Shown here: positions 1-7,298 of the stretch, piece after piece | Layout of the letters: each line of letters starts with the position of its first letter | Position numbering within the stretch: the stretch's first letter is position 1 | Origin: Pelagophyceae sp. CCMP2097 | Taxonomy: Eukaryota; Sar; Pelagophyceae | Assembly: GCA_026770575.1 (NCBI GenBank) | Contig: MU657351.1 | Coordinates: 56,585-69,374 of the forward strand | DNA length: 12,790 nt | Direction of reading: 5' to 3' | Made by a program: the position numbers and the translations under genes | Notes under the pieces: model-generated | Seen by the model: the letters and a program-made list of their open reading frames with translations, nothing else | Databases searched by the model: none | What the model was told of the DNA's origin: nothing

Positions 1-597
1 TCAAAACTCTCGGTACAACCTGTGATAATAAACAGCACTGGTTCGACAAAAATCACCGGTACTCACCCGAATTTTTTAGTTGAATCACCGGATTTAAGTA
101 TTCCATATTTTGAAATAACACAAGAAAGTTTGCGGTTCGGGGACTCTTCCGGAAATACGAATTATACTTTAACACCCGATTATGAATTGCTTACAGACGA
201 TTTAAAACCGACTCACACACTACCAACCATTGCGACGTTCGAAAACATGATGTGGTCGGCTGATGCGCTCCCACTCAATCTTAAGTTTCAAGCAAAGTCC
301 AAAATTGGTTTTAATTATGCATTTGGATTTTCAACAACTACACCTGACATTTTTATTCAAAATAAGTCGTTATTGATAAAAGAAAAAATTTTAAATTCGG
401 AACATGAAATTATATTAATTACAAGGACACACTTTTATTATCCGAATGAGAATCGTTTAGATTATAACAACACTCACATTAAACTTGCATATAACTCAGG
501 CGGCTCTCATCAACTTTTTAAGTTTACTTTCTTAGAGGGAAAATTTTCATTAAAATTTAATAATAATTTCTCGAGTAGTGGTTCGTTTAAAATTTAA
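1..597 (+). CDS. Fibre/spike-like protein, 3' part (cut by window edge)
   Basis: The reading frame is open from base 1 to a TAA at 595-597, so the gene starts outside the window. A GTG at 22 is only a possible internal start. The first residues include a KLSV motif (bases 4-15) followed by QP. The same motif occurs near base 873 and base 2086, which suggests a shared stalk element in neighbouring fibre genes. The rest, about 190 residues, is rich in beta-prone Ser/Thr/Asn/Phe stretches with no catalytic motif, as expected of a receptor-binding head. I do not recognise a named domain. The next gene starts five bases after the stop, so the two were probably co-transcribed. A virion attachment role is inferred from the neighbours and composition only. 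Confidence 0.6.
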   Translation, partial: SKLSVQPVIINSTGSTKITGTHPNFLVESPDLSIPYFEITQESLRFGDSSGNTNYTLTPDYELLTDDLKPTHTLPTIATFENMMWSADALPLNLKFQAKSKIGFNYAFGFSTTTPDIFIQNKSLLIKEKILNSEHEIILITRTHFYYPNENRLDYNNTHIKLAYNSGGSHQLFKFTFLEGKFSLKFNNNFSSSGSFKI

Positions 598-602
598 AAA
601 AA

Positions 603-944
603 ATGGTATTTTTTCGCCTAAACTTCACAAGGCAATTTTTTTTTAATGATGTTCGATTTACACCTATTTTTTTAAACAAAATAGAACAATACGACTCGAT
701 TCAAAGACATATTTCAAATACCGAAGAAATCGAACAATTAAACCGATTATTATTGAACGTTAAAATAAATGTCGAGAAAAATAGAATTTCTTCATTGAGT
801 CCTTTTATAATTAACACAAATTCAATGAGTCTAAATATAGATGATACGTTATTCATTTCTAATAATAAACTAAGTGTGCGTCCATATGAGACAAAGTTCC
901 AAAAACTCGTACGCTTTAAAGGCTCTTGCGTATTATTCCGCTGA
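603..944 (+). CDS. Spike protein, N-terminal fragment (before frameshift)
   Basis: This frame starts at an ATG five bases after the previous stop and reads a Phe- and Asn-rich N-terminus, a short Glu/Leu/Asn-rich helix-like stretch (about residues 38-62), then a beta-like segment ending in the motif NNKLSV at about residues 87-92. Alternating short hydrophobics with SLNIDDTLFI resemble the shaft repeats of trimeric viral fibres; this is a resemblance, not a match I can prove. The true reading frame most likely leaves this one near 900-905, a run of five A, and continues in the frame of 874-1926; the rest of this frame up to 944 is then out of frame. One extra base, or two missing, in the A run explains the break. 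Confidence 0.55.
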   Translation: MVFFRLNFTRQFFFNDVRFTPIFLNKIEQYDSIQRHISNTEEIEQLNRLLLNVKINVEKNRISSLSPFIINTNSMSLNIDDTLFISNNKLSVRPYETKFQKLVRFKGSCVLFR

Positions 945-1926
945 TACCTACAACACAGGCGATAATCTTTTAATTGATAAAACTGGTAACGTATCTAACA
1001 ATGCGACGTTATCTGGGACTACGTTAATCAAAACATCCAGCCCTGCATTGATCAGCGGAGTTGTTGATGTTATTCAAGGATTACAAGCCGATATTATAAA
1101 TTTCCCTGTTGTTTTACCACCGCGTTGTTTTATCTTCTGTATTTCACGATATACTTCAACGGATTCATCGAAACGGCGTCGCATTATAACATCAGTTGAT
1201 AGTAATCAAGTCATTGTAGGACATCATGTAAATAATAAAGGGATTGTTCTATTTAACGGGCAATGGGCGGCAACACGAACCTCAGACGGGGATTCTTCCA
1301 TACTTTCGAATATGGCGGCAACGAATTCAGCCAACATCTTACCTCCTGATTTTGTTATTTCGAACAATATATCCCGAGGTAATGGGTTGAGACAACAGGT
1401 AAGGAGTACGAATTTATGTATAAACAACCACAAAAACATCGGCAATGAATCGAGTGATTTCGAGTTTTCAAAATTATTAATTTTTGGGGATACTTTATCT
1501 CTCGATGATATGCAACTTATTTCTAATCTTTTCCAAGACTATATAGAGACGGGATTATTCGATCCGATTGGAGGGGAGGTAATTATTCCACAGCGTGGAG
1601 AGCAAGGCTTTCAGGGAATTCCTGGTGATTCTATTGTAGGTGAAAAAGGAGAGCAAGGCGTTCAAGGAATTCCTGGTGATTCTATTGTAGGTGAAAAAGG
1701 AGAGCAAGGCGTTCAAGGAATTCCTGGTGATTCTATTGTAGGTGAAAAAGGAGAGCAAGGCGTTCAAGGAATTCCTGGTGATTCTATTGTAGGTGAAAAA
1801 GGAGAGCAAGGCGTTCAGGGAATTCCTGGTGATTCTATTGTAGGTGAAAAAGGAGAGCAAGGCGTTCAGGGAGTTATTGGGGATCAAGGGGTTCAAGGCG
1901 CTCCTGGTGATTCTATTGTAGGTTAA
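874..1926 (+). CDS. Spike protein, lectin-like domain plus collagen repeats
   Basis: The productive part begins near 900, downstream of the nominal GTG at 874. Up to about base 1555 it encodes a laminin-G/concanavalin-like domain. Visible signs are the aromatic start LAYYSADTY, a DKTGN turn, a central CISRY strand, the segment RRRIITSVDSN followed by GHH, and a closing helix-like LSLDDMQLISNLFQDYI (bases about 1498-1545). Such domains occur in spike or surface proteins of many aquatic viruses and bind glycans. From 1597 to 1923 it becomes collagen-like: a 17-residue unit with Gly-X-Y triplets, ending in GDSIV, repeats about six times. A TAA at 1924-1926 falls where the repeat has a GAA Glu codon, and the frame continues beyond it. 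It is probably a trimeric vertex spike. The lectin call is good; the exact fold is inferred. Confidence 0.7.
   Translation: MCVHMRQSSKNSYALKALAYYSADTYNTGDNLLIDKTGNVSNNATLSGTTLIKTSSPALISGVVDVIQGLQADIINFPVVLPPRCFIFCISRYTSTDSSKRRRIITSVDSNQVIVGHHVNNKGIVLFNGQWAATRTSDGDSSILSNMAATNSANILPPDFVISNNISRGNGLRQQVRSTNLCINNHKNIGNESSDFEFSKLLIFGDTLSLDDMQLISNLFQDYIETGLFDPIGGEVIIPQRGEQGFQGIPGDSIVGEKGEQGVQGIPGDSIVGEKGEQGVQGIPGDSIVGEKGEQGVQGIPGDSIVGEKGEQGVQGIPGDSIVGEKGEQGVQGVIGDQGVQGAPGDSIVG
1597..1923 (+). repeat. 51-bp tandem repeat encoding collagen-like Gly-X-Y units
   Basis: Near-identical 51-bp units encode a 17-residue block built on GEKGEQGVQG and IPGDSIV. Five copies carry GIPGDSIV, the last variant GAPGDSIV. 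The first copy differs by Phe for Val and the last contains an inserted GDQGVQG. Each GDSIV interrupts strict Gly-X-Y spacing. The DNA copies are almost identical, pointing to recent expansion, slippage or gene conversion. The antisense strand is also open here, which is only a by-product of the repeat. Confidence 0.93.
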
Positions 1927-2814
1927 AAAATATATACAGCTTGATCAAATATATCAATAAACGAAAATAATGAGATTAGTACACGTCGGTATATTGCTGG
2001 TGATGGGATGCGTCTCTCTAATTATGTCTTCTCACTCACAAATATCCCGTACACTATGAATGAAGTTAATATGATGTTAACAAGTACTAAATTGAGTGTT
2101 ATAACGTCTGTTAACAATATGTTCGATAATTTTATAATAACGGGTAATTTGATCCAATCTGTATATAACGATATAGGACAAGTAACGATTTCAACAAAAG
2201 ATGTGTAAAGTAAAAACGAGGTAAAAAATTTATTTAATTCTCTGATTAAACCTGGTGAAGGAATAAATCTACTTGTTGATATTTTTGGGAGTGTATCGAT
2301 TGCGCTTGATGAAAGTATGCCTTTCATAGTGGCAACAGCCAGAGTCGATGGGAATACTGGACAATCATCATCTTACGGTTGTTATACACAGAAATATTCT
2401 CGCGGGGTATATATCGTAAGATACTTCCCATTTAGAAGACCAGATACCAAGCATGTAATTTCTGTAACTATGTTGTCTGAACGTTCAACTCAGTTTATAT
2501 ACGTCGATGAAACGAGTGATTTAGCAAATTCACTCAATTTGGGTAATTGAGTCTTTGGTTTTTGTGTTCGTATAAATGGAACGAATGGTTCGATGGCGGA
2601 TAGCGATTTTTCTTTCTCAGTTGTAGGTAAAAAAACCAACATGTTAACAGATGTAGAAAATTGGAAGGACGATTTTTATAATTATGTACCATTTTTCGAA
2701 GCCAATGGAACGATAAACGAACTTGCTGATTTTTTAACAACATCAGTTAACGGGATTAACAATGAATTCAATTTTTTAAATAAAGGGAAACCGAATTTCA
2801 ACATCAAATTTTAA
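1927..2814 (+). pseudogene. Spike C-terminal region with C1q/TNF-like domain, broken by in-frame stops
   Basis: The same frame as the collagen segment continues to a TAA at 2812-2814, with further stops at 1942 (TGA), 2206 (TAA) and 2548 (TGA). The open stretches are 2008-2208, 2317-2550 (open back to 2209) and 2593-2814 (open back to 2551). Protein-like sequence carries on straight across each stop. A KLSV motif lies near 2086. From about 2311 to 2625 the pattern resembles C1q/TNF-like trimerising heads: FIVATARV at the first strand, SSYGCYTQ, GVYIVRYF, then VFGFCVRINGTNG and FSFSVVGKK. The TGA at 2548 sits where a Trp would fit before VFGFC. A collagen stalk followed by a C1q-like head is a known architecture, supporting one original gene 603-2814. 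The stops are substitutions, not indels, so real decay is likely. Confidence 0.6.
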
Positions 2815-3023
2815 TCGTTTTTCTCCTCATCAACTTCAAGAATTTCGTGAACAAAATTATCACTGATTGGAATATTATCAATTTTAATACATCCAATTTC
2901 ACAGTGAGATATTCTTGTTAACAGACATGTGCGTAGCGTTATATAATATGCGATAAATAACATACCAAAAACCGAAACAAATAAAAAAGAGTTTTCTGTA
3001 ATATTATCAAATTCGTATAACAT
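2811..3023 (-). CDS. Small single-pass membrane protein (70 aa)
   Basis: It starts at an ATG (3021-3023) and stops at 2811-2813, overlapping the spike stop at 2812-2814 on the other strand. One hydrophobic helix, about residues 12-31 (FLFVSVFGMLFIAYYITL), is preceded by an acidic N-terminus and followed by Arg, so a single membrane segment with the N-terminus outside is plausible. The C-terminal half has three Cys (about residues 33, 41 and 45) and an acidic end. No family is recognised. Its start is only 23 bases from the divergent gene at 3047. Small transmembrane proteins are common in this virus group, but the function here is unknown. Confidence 0.5.
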   Translation of the reverse strand: MLYEFDNITENSFLFVSVFGMLFIAYYITLRTCLLTRISHCEIGCIKIDNIPISDNFVHEILEVDEEKND

Positions 3024-3046
3024 AAATAATAATAGTTTTTAAATAA

Positions 3047-3238
3047 ATGAACGACATGTTAATAATAAACATGAAAGCGAAAAAAAGCATCCTTATTGAG
3101 AATATAACTAACTTTAAGAAGAAAAAATTTATTAGAGATATAGGTTTAGTTTCGTTAAAGAATACTGAGATTCATAGAGGTACGATTTCAAATTATAATT
3201 TATTAAAGCGAATGAATAAACCAATTCTAAATTTTTAA
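3047..3238 (+). CDS. Small basic hypothetical protein (63 aa)
   Basis: An ATG-started frame of 63 residues, rich in Lys and Ile, with a basic patch near residues 25-31 (FKKKKFIR). It lies first in the plus-strand virion block, 17 bases before the penton gene. No domain is recognised. Small basic proteins beside capsid genes in related viruses can be DNA-condensing virion components, but nothing in the sequence proves this. In such AT-rich DNA a frame of this length could be chance; tight packing between neighbours is the main support. Confidence 0.42.
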   Translation: MNDMLIINMKAKKSILIENITNFKKKKFIRDIGLVSLKNTEIHRGTISNYNLLKRMNKPILNF

Positions 3239-3255
3239 AATTGTTATATTAAAGT

Positions 3256-3534
3256 ATGACATCCATTGTCAATATTAATTTATCAAGTCTGGACTCTATT
3301 AGAAATGACACCGATCAATCATATTTTATCGATTTGTCTGAAACTTTAAACTTACATAAAAAGGTTTGCCATATTGAGGTGTCGGATTTTCAGGCATTGA
3401 ATTCCCTTTTAAATATTACAAAAAAGAATAACGAAATAAAAATCAAAAATATGAACAACGAAGTTAGATTAGTTTATGTTACCGAAGGGTTTTATACTAC
3501 AACTGATATATTGGAATGTCTTAAAATACTTTAA
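3256..3534 (+). CDS. Penton-like minor capsid protein, N-terminal part (frame-broken)
   Basis: The ATG at 3256 opens 92 residues with beta-strand character: an early Ser/Leu-rich segment, then HIEVSDFQALNSLLNI, then NNEIKIKN followed by the element VYVTEGFYTTTDILECL (about residues 73-89). A glycine-Tyr-Thr turn leading into an amphipathic helix is typical of the N-terminal strands of single-jelly-roll penton proteins of Polinton and PLV relatives. The frame ends at a TAA (3532-3534), but related sequence continues in another frame from about 3525, so a single base appears to be missing in the run of A at 3523-3526. The N-terminus MTSI also opens the gene at 4469. Confidence 0.62.
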   Translation: MTSIVNINLSSLDSIRNDTDQSYFIDLSETLNLHKKVCHIEVSDFQALNSLLNITKKNNEIKIKNMNNEVRLVYVTEGFYTTTDILECLKIL

Positions 3535-4427
3535 AAGGAAGCAATCAGATTTTTAGTGTATCATTCGAGAGAAAAAAATTGAAGTATACAATTTCATTTG
3601 AAAACAGTTTTAATTTATCAGGCTCGTTCATCGAGTTTATCAATATCTTACAAATCGAAGATACTAAGAATTCATTGGTATCCAGTAAAGTAGTAGACAT
3701 ATACAAAAATCAACAAAACATCCATATCATATGTGTTGGAGTAAGAACGTCTAATATAACAACGAACAATGATACGACTTTTATGGGTTCCAAAATCGCA
3801 AAGATCCCGTTAAAATGTGGCTTTGGAAATTATATTATATTTGAAAATACAAACAATTCTGACAACATGTTATTTGATAATATTGTAGACTCGTTCAAGA
3901 TCAGAATTATTGCGGACGATGGAATCGATGTATTGAGTGATGTGAACTGGACTATGACAATAAAACTGACTATTAAAAATGATACTCGCATATCACCATC
4001 GGAGCTCGAAGTTGTATATAACAAAAATAAATTTAATAATATAAACTATCCGATAGTTAATAACAATGTGAGTTTACTTAAATCGGCAAGGGATATATAT
4101 GTAGAGCGTTTTATCATATTTAAGTCTATCAAGATAGCGCGCACTGTTGGAAGAAAAGCACCAGGTGTTTTAATGAATACTAGAAGTGTGATGATTTCAC
4201 TCGGAAAGGATGGAGAAGCCGCTGGTGGTCTCATTGCATTAACAGGAAATGAAGAAATAGCCGTCCCACTGCTTGCAGCGTCTGAGGCTCTAAAATATGG
4301 TGGGAAAACTGTTTCTGGAATAGAAAAATCTGCAAACCACGCAAAGAATGGAGAATATTTATCAGCAGTTAACACGATAGAGAAAACAGTGATCGATACC
4401 CAAAAAGATGAGAAAAAATTTGATTAA
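3525..4427 (+). CDS. Penton-like minor capsid protein, main part
   Basis: The frame is open from 3525 to a TAA at 4425-4427; no ATG lies at its head (a TTG at 3579 is the first conventional candidate), which fits a continuation of 3256-3534 after an indel. The first part, to about 4010, is beta-rich, with the signature IRIIADDG followed by DVNWTMTIKLTI (about 3900-3975). That pattern closes the jelly roll in penton proteins of this virus group. After a linker, the last 100 or so residues (from about 4130) change character: basic near RTVGRKAPG, then Gly/Ala-rich and hydrophobic (GGLIALTG, PLLAASEALKYGG). This may be a capsid-internal or membrane-active tail. Whole gene about 390 residues. Position just before the major capsid gene supports the call. 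Confidence 0.65.
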   Translation, partial: NTLKGSNQIFSVSFERKKLKYTISFENSFNLSGSFIEFINILQIEDTKNSLVSSKVVDIYKNQQNIHIICVGVRTSNITTNNDTTFMGSKIAKIPLKCGFGNYIIFENTNNSDNMLFDNIVDSFKIRIIADDGIDVLSDVNWTMTIKLTIKNDTRISPSELEVVYNKNKFNNINYPIVNNNVSLLKSARDIYVERFIIFKSIKIARTVGRKAPGVLMNTRSVMISLGKDGEAAGGLIALTGNEEIAVPLLAASEALKYGGKTVSGIEKSANHAKNGEYLSAVNTIEKTVIDTQKDEKKFD

Positions 4428-4440
4428 AACAACAAAAATA

Positions 4441-4468
4441 TATTTATATAAATAATAAATTAATATAT
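4441..4468 (+). promoter_or_regulatory. AT-rich TATA-like stretch before the 4469 gene
   Basis: The spacer contains TATTTATATAAATAA at 4441-4455, ending 13 bases before the ATG at 4469. Similar TATATAA-type stretches sit just upstream of 4988 and 7427. The recurrence at the same position suggests a late-type promoter, but AT content is high everywhere, so this is tentative. Confidence 0.3.
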
Positions 4469-4944
4469 ATGACATCAATTGACATTATTGAAAGACTGAA
4501 TGTTTATATAAACTTTAAATTTGATGGGAATTACTATAACCGAAACATAGAATTCATGCTCACGCAGGACACATTTCCGAACTTGGAAAACAAGAATATT
4601 TTTATAAAACTCATACAGAGCAATATAAATAATTTCGATGACTCGGAAACTAAAATTAAATCAATCAATTTGTTAAATCCAAGTTCGAGATATTTTTTTA
4701 AATTTTTTCTACAAATACTCCAACAAATAAAATGCTTTTATCTCTTGTTAAAGATGGCATCAACCAAACGAATACTCCCATTTATAAGATTGATTCACTC
4801 CCGAGTTTTGTTACGTTTTCGATGGATCAAACTGAGAATAAACCAATAGATGGTAATATTTTGTTGGATTTTCTTTCAATTAATTTATATATTTTTATAA
4901 ACCAAAAGAGGTACATGTATGTATTCTATAATTCGATGTTTTGA
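4469..4944 (+). CDS. Unknown capsid-block protein, about 158 aa, frame-broken
   Basis: An ATG at 4469 starts a frame that looks protein-like to about 4700, with beta-rich content (VYINFKFDGNYYNRNIEFML, then KNIFIKLIQSNINNF). It then becomes low-quality Leu/Arg-rich sequence up to a stop at 4849. A second frame open from 4702 to a TGA at 4942-4944 takes over with well-formed sequence (LLSLVKDGINQTNTPIY, then LPSFVTFSMDQTENKPIDG). One base missing in the T/A runs at 4692-4708 would join them. The first 21 bases match the start of the penton gene at 18 positions. No family is recognised. Lying between penton and major capsid genes, it is probably a minor virion protein, but that is inference from position. 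Confidence 0.5.
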
Positions 4945-4954
4945 TTATAAAAAA

Positions 4955-4966
4955 TATATATAAAAA
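4955..4966 (+). promoter_or_regulatory. TATA-like element before the major capsid gene
   Basis: TATATATAAAAA at 4955-4966 ends 21 bases before the major capsid ATG at 4988. It is the best-formed of the recurring TATATAA-type elements in the plus-strand virion block. No experimental support. Confidence 0.35.
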
Positions 4967-4987
4967 TTTAAATGATATACATGATAT

Positions 4988-6262
4988 ATGGCGGCAATTA
5001 GTGATCGATTTAAAGCAACCGATAAAGCGAGAAGTGGTCCGGCACGATTAGGTTACCATAAGGTTATTCCAACGTCTGGAAGTTCTATCAAAGCCGGAGA
5101 AACATGTCGTATAAAATTACCTTCAAATAATATTGCATCGTATGTAGATATTGCTTCTTCATTTTTCTCAACAGATGTTAAAAGTTCACCTACTTGTAAA
5201 TTATCAAGTCTTGGGTGTTGTGGGTTTTTCAGTTCCGTAGCTTTAAGGAATCAAGGATCACAACTTTCTCAAATCAATAACTATCCAGTTTATCGCAATC
5301 TTCACCACAAAAACGGTCAAGTTTCGAAAGAATATATGAGAGGTGATGGAAATATAATGCATGGCATGCATGATGCTGTTAATGGGCGGGAACTAACCGC
5401 AAATGAGACATATTCATTCACAGAACCTTTAAGCAATCTTGTTGGTTCTTTTTTCGGTAATGGTACATATATTCCCCTTTTCTCATCCGATTCATTGGAG
5501 GTCGATTTAGTTGCGGGTGTGTGCTCGTACAATTTTTCTTACCTTAAAAATAGCGATGGAACTGCACTCACTCCGCTACAAGCTGGCATCGCACAAGCGA
5601 GCCATGATTCTGATGATTCTGGTCTGTTGTTTTCGAACGTCGTTCTATACTTAGCAATTGTTGAGTGTGCTCCGGAGGTGGATAACCAAATTATAAGCAC
5701 GCATGATGGCATTTTCAAGTATCTGGCAGTGAATACAACATCTTTTGTTTCTACAATTCCGACGGGTTCACAGACTCATGTGTTTAATCTTGGAGCATCG
5801 ATGTCGAGCGTTAATTCAATAAACATTGTTCTCTCGAAGCAATATCCACGATACAAGCATCAGTTTCAAACCTTTGAGAAAAACAAACTGATCAAAGCCA
5901 CTGTTTTCATCGATGGGACACCGATTATGATCTCTGGGGGTATTTTAGCAAAATCGAGCGCTATCAATAAAAGCTTTGCTCGAATTGCGTCGCATCATTT
6001 AAGCGATTTAAGTATTTATTCGAGTGATACAATTGCAGAATATGAAGAAAGGTCTTATATTATTTCACTTGATATGGAGTCGATGATCGGGAAGAGTGAA
6101 TCGTTACGTTCTGGTATCAACATAAGTTCGTGTATTTCGACGATAGAACTTGAATTTTCACAACCAACTGAGGAGATTTTGACGATGACCTCTTTCGTAA
6201 ATTATGATGCGCTCATATCATTAGATTTAACGACTACAAGAACATTTGAGCTATCTGTTTGA
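4988..6262 (+). CDS. MCP: Major capsid protein, double-jelly-roll type (424 aa)
   Basis: This is the longest intact plus-strand gene, 424 residues, ATG to TGA. It is probably the hexon-type capsomer of a Polinton/adintovirus-like virion. Supporting features: a beta-rich protein rich in Ser and Gly with no enzyme motif; a segment GSFFGNGTYIPLFSSDSL (about residues 153-170), the aromatic-then-IPL pattern at the end of the first jelly roll in this class; a second start-of-roll pattern SGLLFSNVVLYLAIVE (211-226); and FEKNKLIKATVFIDGTPIM (296-314) in the second half. Length suits the smaller double-jelly-roll capsid proteins (about 400-600). Penton upstream and packaging ATPase downstream give the classic morphogenetic block. 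The gene has no frame break. Its last codons plus stop are tandemly triplicated. Confidence 0.83.
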   Translation: MAAISDRFKATDKARSGPARLGYHKVIPTSGSSIKAGETCRIKLPSNNIASYVDIASSFFSTDVKSSPTCKLSSLGCCGFFSSVALRNQGSQLSQINNYPVYRNLHHKNGQVSKEYMRGDGNIMHGMHDAVNGRELTANETYSFTEPLSNLVGSFFGNGTYIPLFSSDSLEVDLVAGVCSYNFSYLKNSDGTALTPLQAGIAQASHDSDDSGLLFSNVVLYLAIVECAPEVDNQIISTHDGIFKYLAVNTTSFVSTIPTGSQTHVFNLGASMSSVNSINIVLSKQYPRYKHQFQTFEKNKLIKATVFIDGTPIMISGGILAKSSAINKSFARIASHHLSDLSIYSSDTIAEYEERSYIISLDMESMIGKSESLRSGINISSCISTIELEFSQPTEEILTMTSFVNYDALISLDLTTTRTFELSV

Positions 6263-6280
6263 TCTGTTTGATCTGTTTGA
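6254..6280 (+). repeat. Triplicated 9-bp unit spanning the capsid gene stop
   Basis: TCTGTTTGA is repeated three times without gaps. In the capsid frame each copy reads Ser-Val-stop, giving three in-frame TGA stops in a row. A 12-13 base A run follows at 6286-6298. Confidence 0.95.
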
Positions 6281-6297
6281 TTTTTAAAAAAAAAAAA

Positions 6298-6489
6298 ATG
6301 TTATTATTTATGAAGGTTGTGTTAATAGTTTATGATTTTATAGATTATGCCTTTGTATTGATTGGGTTTAAATATTTTAACACATTCAAAGAATTAATTG
6401 AATCAACTCACGGTTTCTTTTCTTATAACGATATATACCGTTTGGCATTGAAAAAAAATATGTTTAAAATTATAAGAACAGACCGCTGA
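6298..6489 (+). CDS. Small hydrophobic hypothetical protein (63 aa)
   Basis: The ATG at 6298 directly follows a long A run after the capsid gene; a TTG at 6259 in the same frame would overlap the capsid gene and is a poorer start. The N-terminal 30 residues are strongly hydrophobic (MKVVLIVYDFIDYAFVLIGF), the rest is mixed and ends Lys/Arg-rich. It could be a small membrane-anchored protein. No family is recognised. It fills the gap between capsid and ATPase genes, which otherwise would hold about 256 non-coding bases. Confidence 0.45.
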   Translation: MLLFMKVVLIVYDFIDYAFVLIGFKYFNTFKELIESTHGFFSYNDIYRLALKKNMFKIIRTDR

Positions 6490-6518
6490 GTTAAAAAATA
6501 AAAAAATGAATAACTTAT

Positions 6519-7298
6519 ATGATTATTAAAGAGGTTGTAAATAACAAAATGGATGTAGACATAATTAAACAATGTGTGGATAAAAAATTCCAACATTATG
6601 ACAAGAAGAGCAACAAACATGTAGATACTAAATGGATCGACGAAACTCCATTTTTCAATCTTAATCACGTTAGTTTATTCAGTGGGGCGTGTGGGAGTGG
6701 TAAAACCACGTTGGCTATCAGTTTGATCACCTCGATGAAACACAGAGTATATGCTGGTGTTTTCGATCACATTCTGGTTTGCTGTCCGCCTTCTACCCGC
6801 TCATCATTGGGTGATAATAATCCCTTTAAAGACCTTGATCCTTCAAAAATTTATGATACATTTGATGAAACAATTTTAAACGATGCTTATGAATTAATGT
6901 TATCAACAAGTCTTGAAAAGAAAGATGTGCTGTTGTTTATAGACGACGCTGCTAATAATTTAAAAGATAAAAAATTGACGAACGTTTTTTCTAACATAAT
7001 TATGAAACACAGACATCTAAATGTTACAATATTTCTGCTTTGTCAGGATTTGCTACAACTACCTTTAAAAATTCGAGAGAATATCTCAATGTTGGTATAT
7101 TTTAAACCAATAAACGGTAAGAGAACGAAGGTTTTTCATGAGGAGTTTTTGTCATCTTTATCGTATCGAGAATTTATCCAACTGTGTGAATACGTATTTA
7201 AACAAAAAGGAGATTTTTTAATAGTTAAAAACAGTCAACCGGTTGAATATTATAAAAAAAATTCTCGCATTTTTTTTAACTCGATTGATAATGGATGA
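6519..7298 (+). CDS. Packaging ATPase, FtsK/HerA (A32-like) family
   Basis: This 259-residue protein is a P-loop ATPase likely to drive DNA into the procapsid. Motifs seen: Walker A GACGSGKT at residues 56-63; Walker B VLLFIDD at 137-143; and LLCQDLLQLP (173-182) followed by IRENIS (185-190), the glutamine-bearing sensor and arginine region of the A32/FtsK-like packaging ATPases. Length matches the 200-300 residues usual for the family. It follows the capsid gene in the same direction, as in Polintons, virophages and PLVs. The start could be the ATG at 6519 or the one at 6549 (Met11). The gene is intact, TGA at 7296-7298, and overlaps by eight bases the small frame starting at 7291. It could also be called A32-like, but not a helicase. 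Confidence 0.88.
   Translation: MIIKEVVNNKMDVDIIKQCVDKKFQHYDKKSNKHVDTKWIDETPFFNLNHVSLFSGACGSGKTTLAISLITSMKHRVYAGVFDHILVCCPPSTRSSLGDNNPFKDLDPSKIYDTFDETILNDAYELMLSTSLEKKDVLLFIDDAANNLKDKKLTNVFSNIIMKHRHLNVTIFLLCQDLLQLPLKIRENISMLVYFKPINGKRTKVFHEEFLSSLSYREFIQLCEYVFKQKGDFLIVKNSQPVEYYKKNSRIFFNSIDNG

Noticed and set aside
1555..1896. Minus-strand frame of 113 residues with a repeated Ser-Leu-Asn-Ala-Leu-Leu-Ser-Phe unit
   Set aside because: It is the antisense of the collagen repeats; the 51-bp unit is in frame on both strands, so openness is automatic.
1924..2550. Alternative genetic code with TAA and TGA read as amino acids
   Set aside because: Capsid, ATPase and polymerase genes have no internal stops and end at TAA or TGA where homologous sequence ends; reading TGA as Trp would extend the capsid protein into its repeat and A run.
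4046..4375. Minus-strand 109-residue frame opposite the penton tail
   Set aside because: Shadow of the GC-richer penton C-terminal region.
6423..6668. Minus-strand 81-residue Phe/Ile-rich frame
   Set aside because: Overlaps the ATPase start and the 6298 gene; composition is what antisense of Lys/Asn-rich coding gives.
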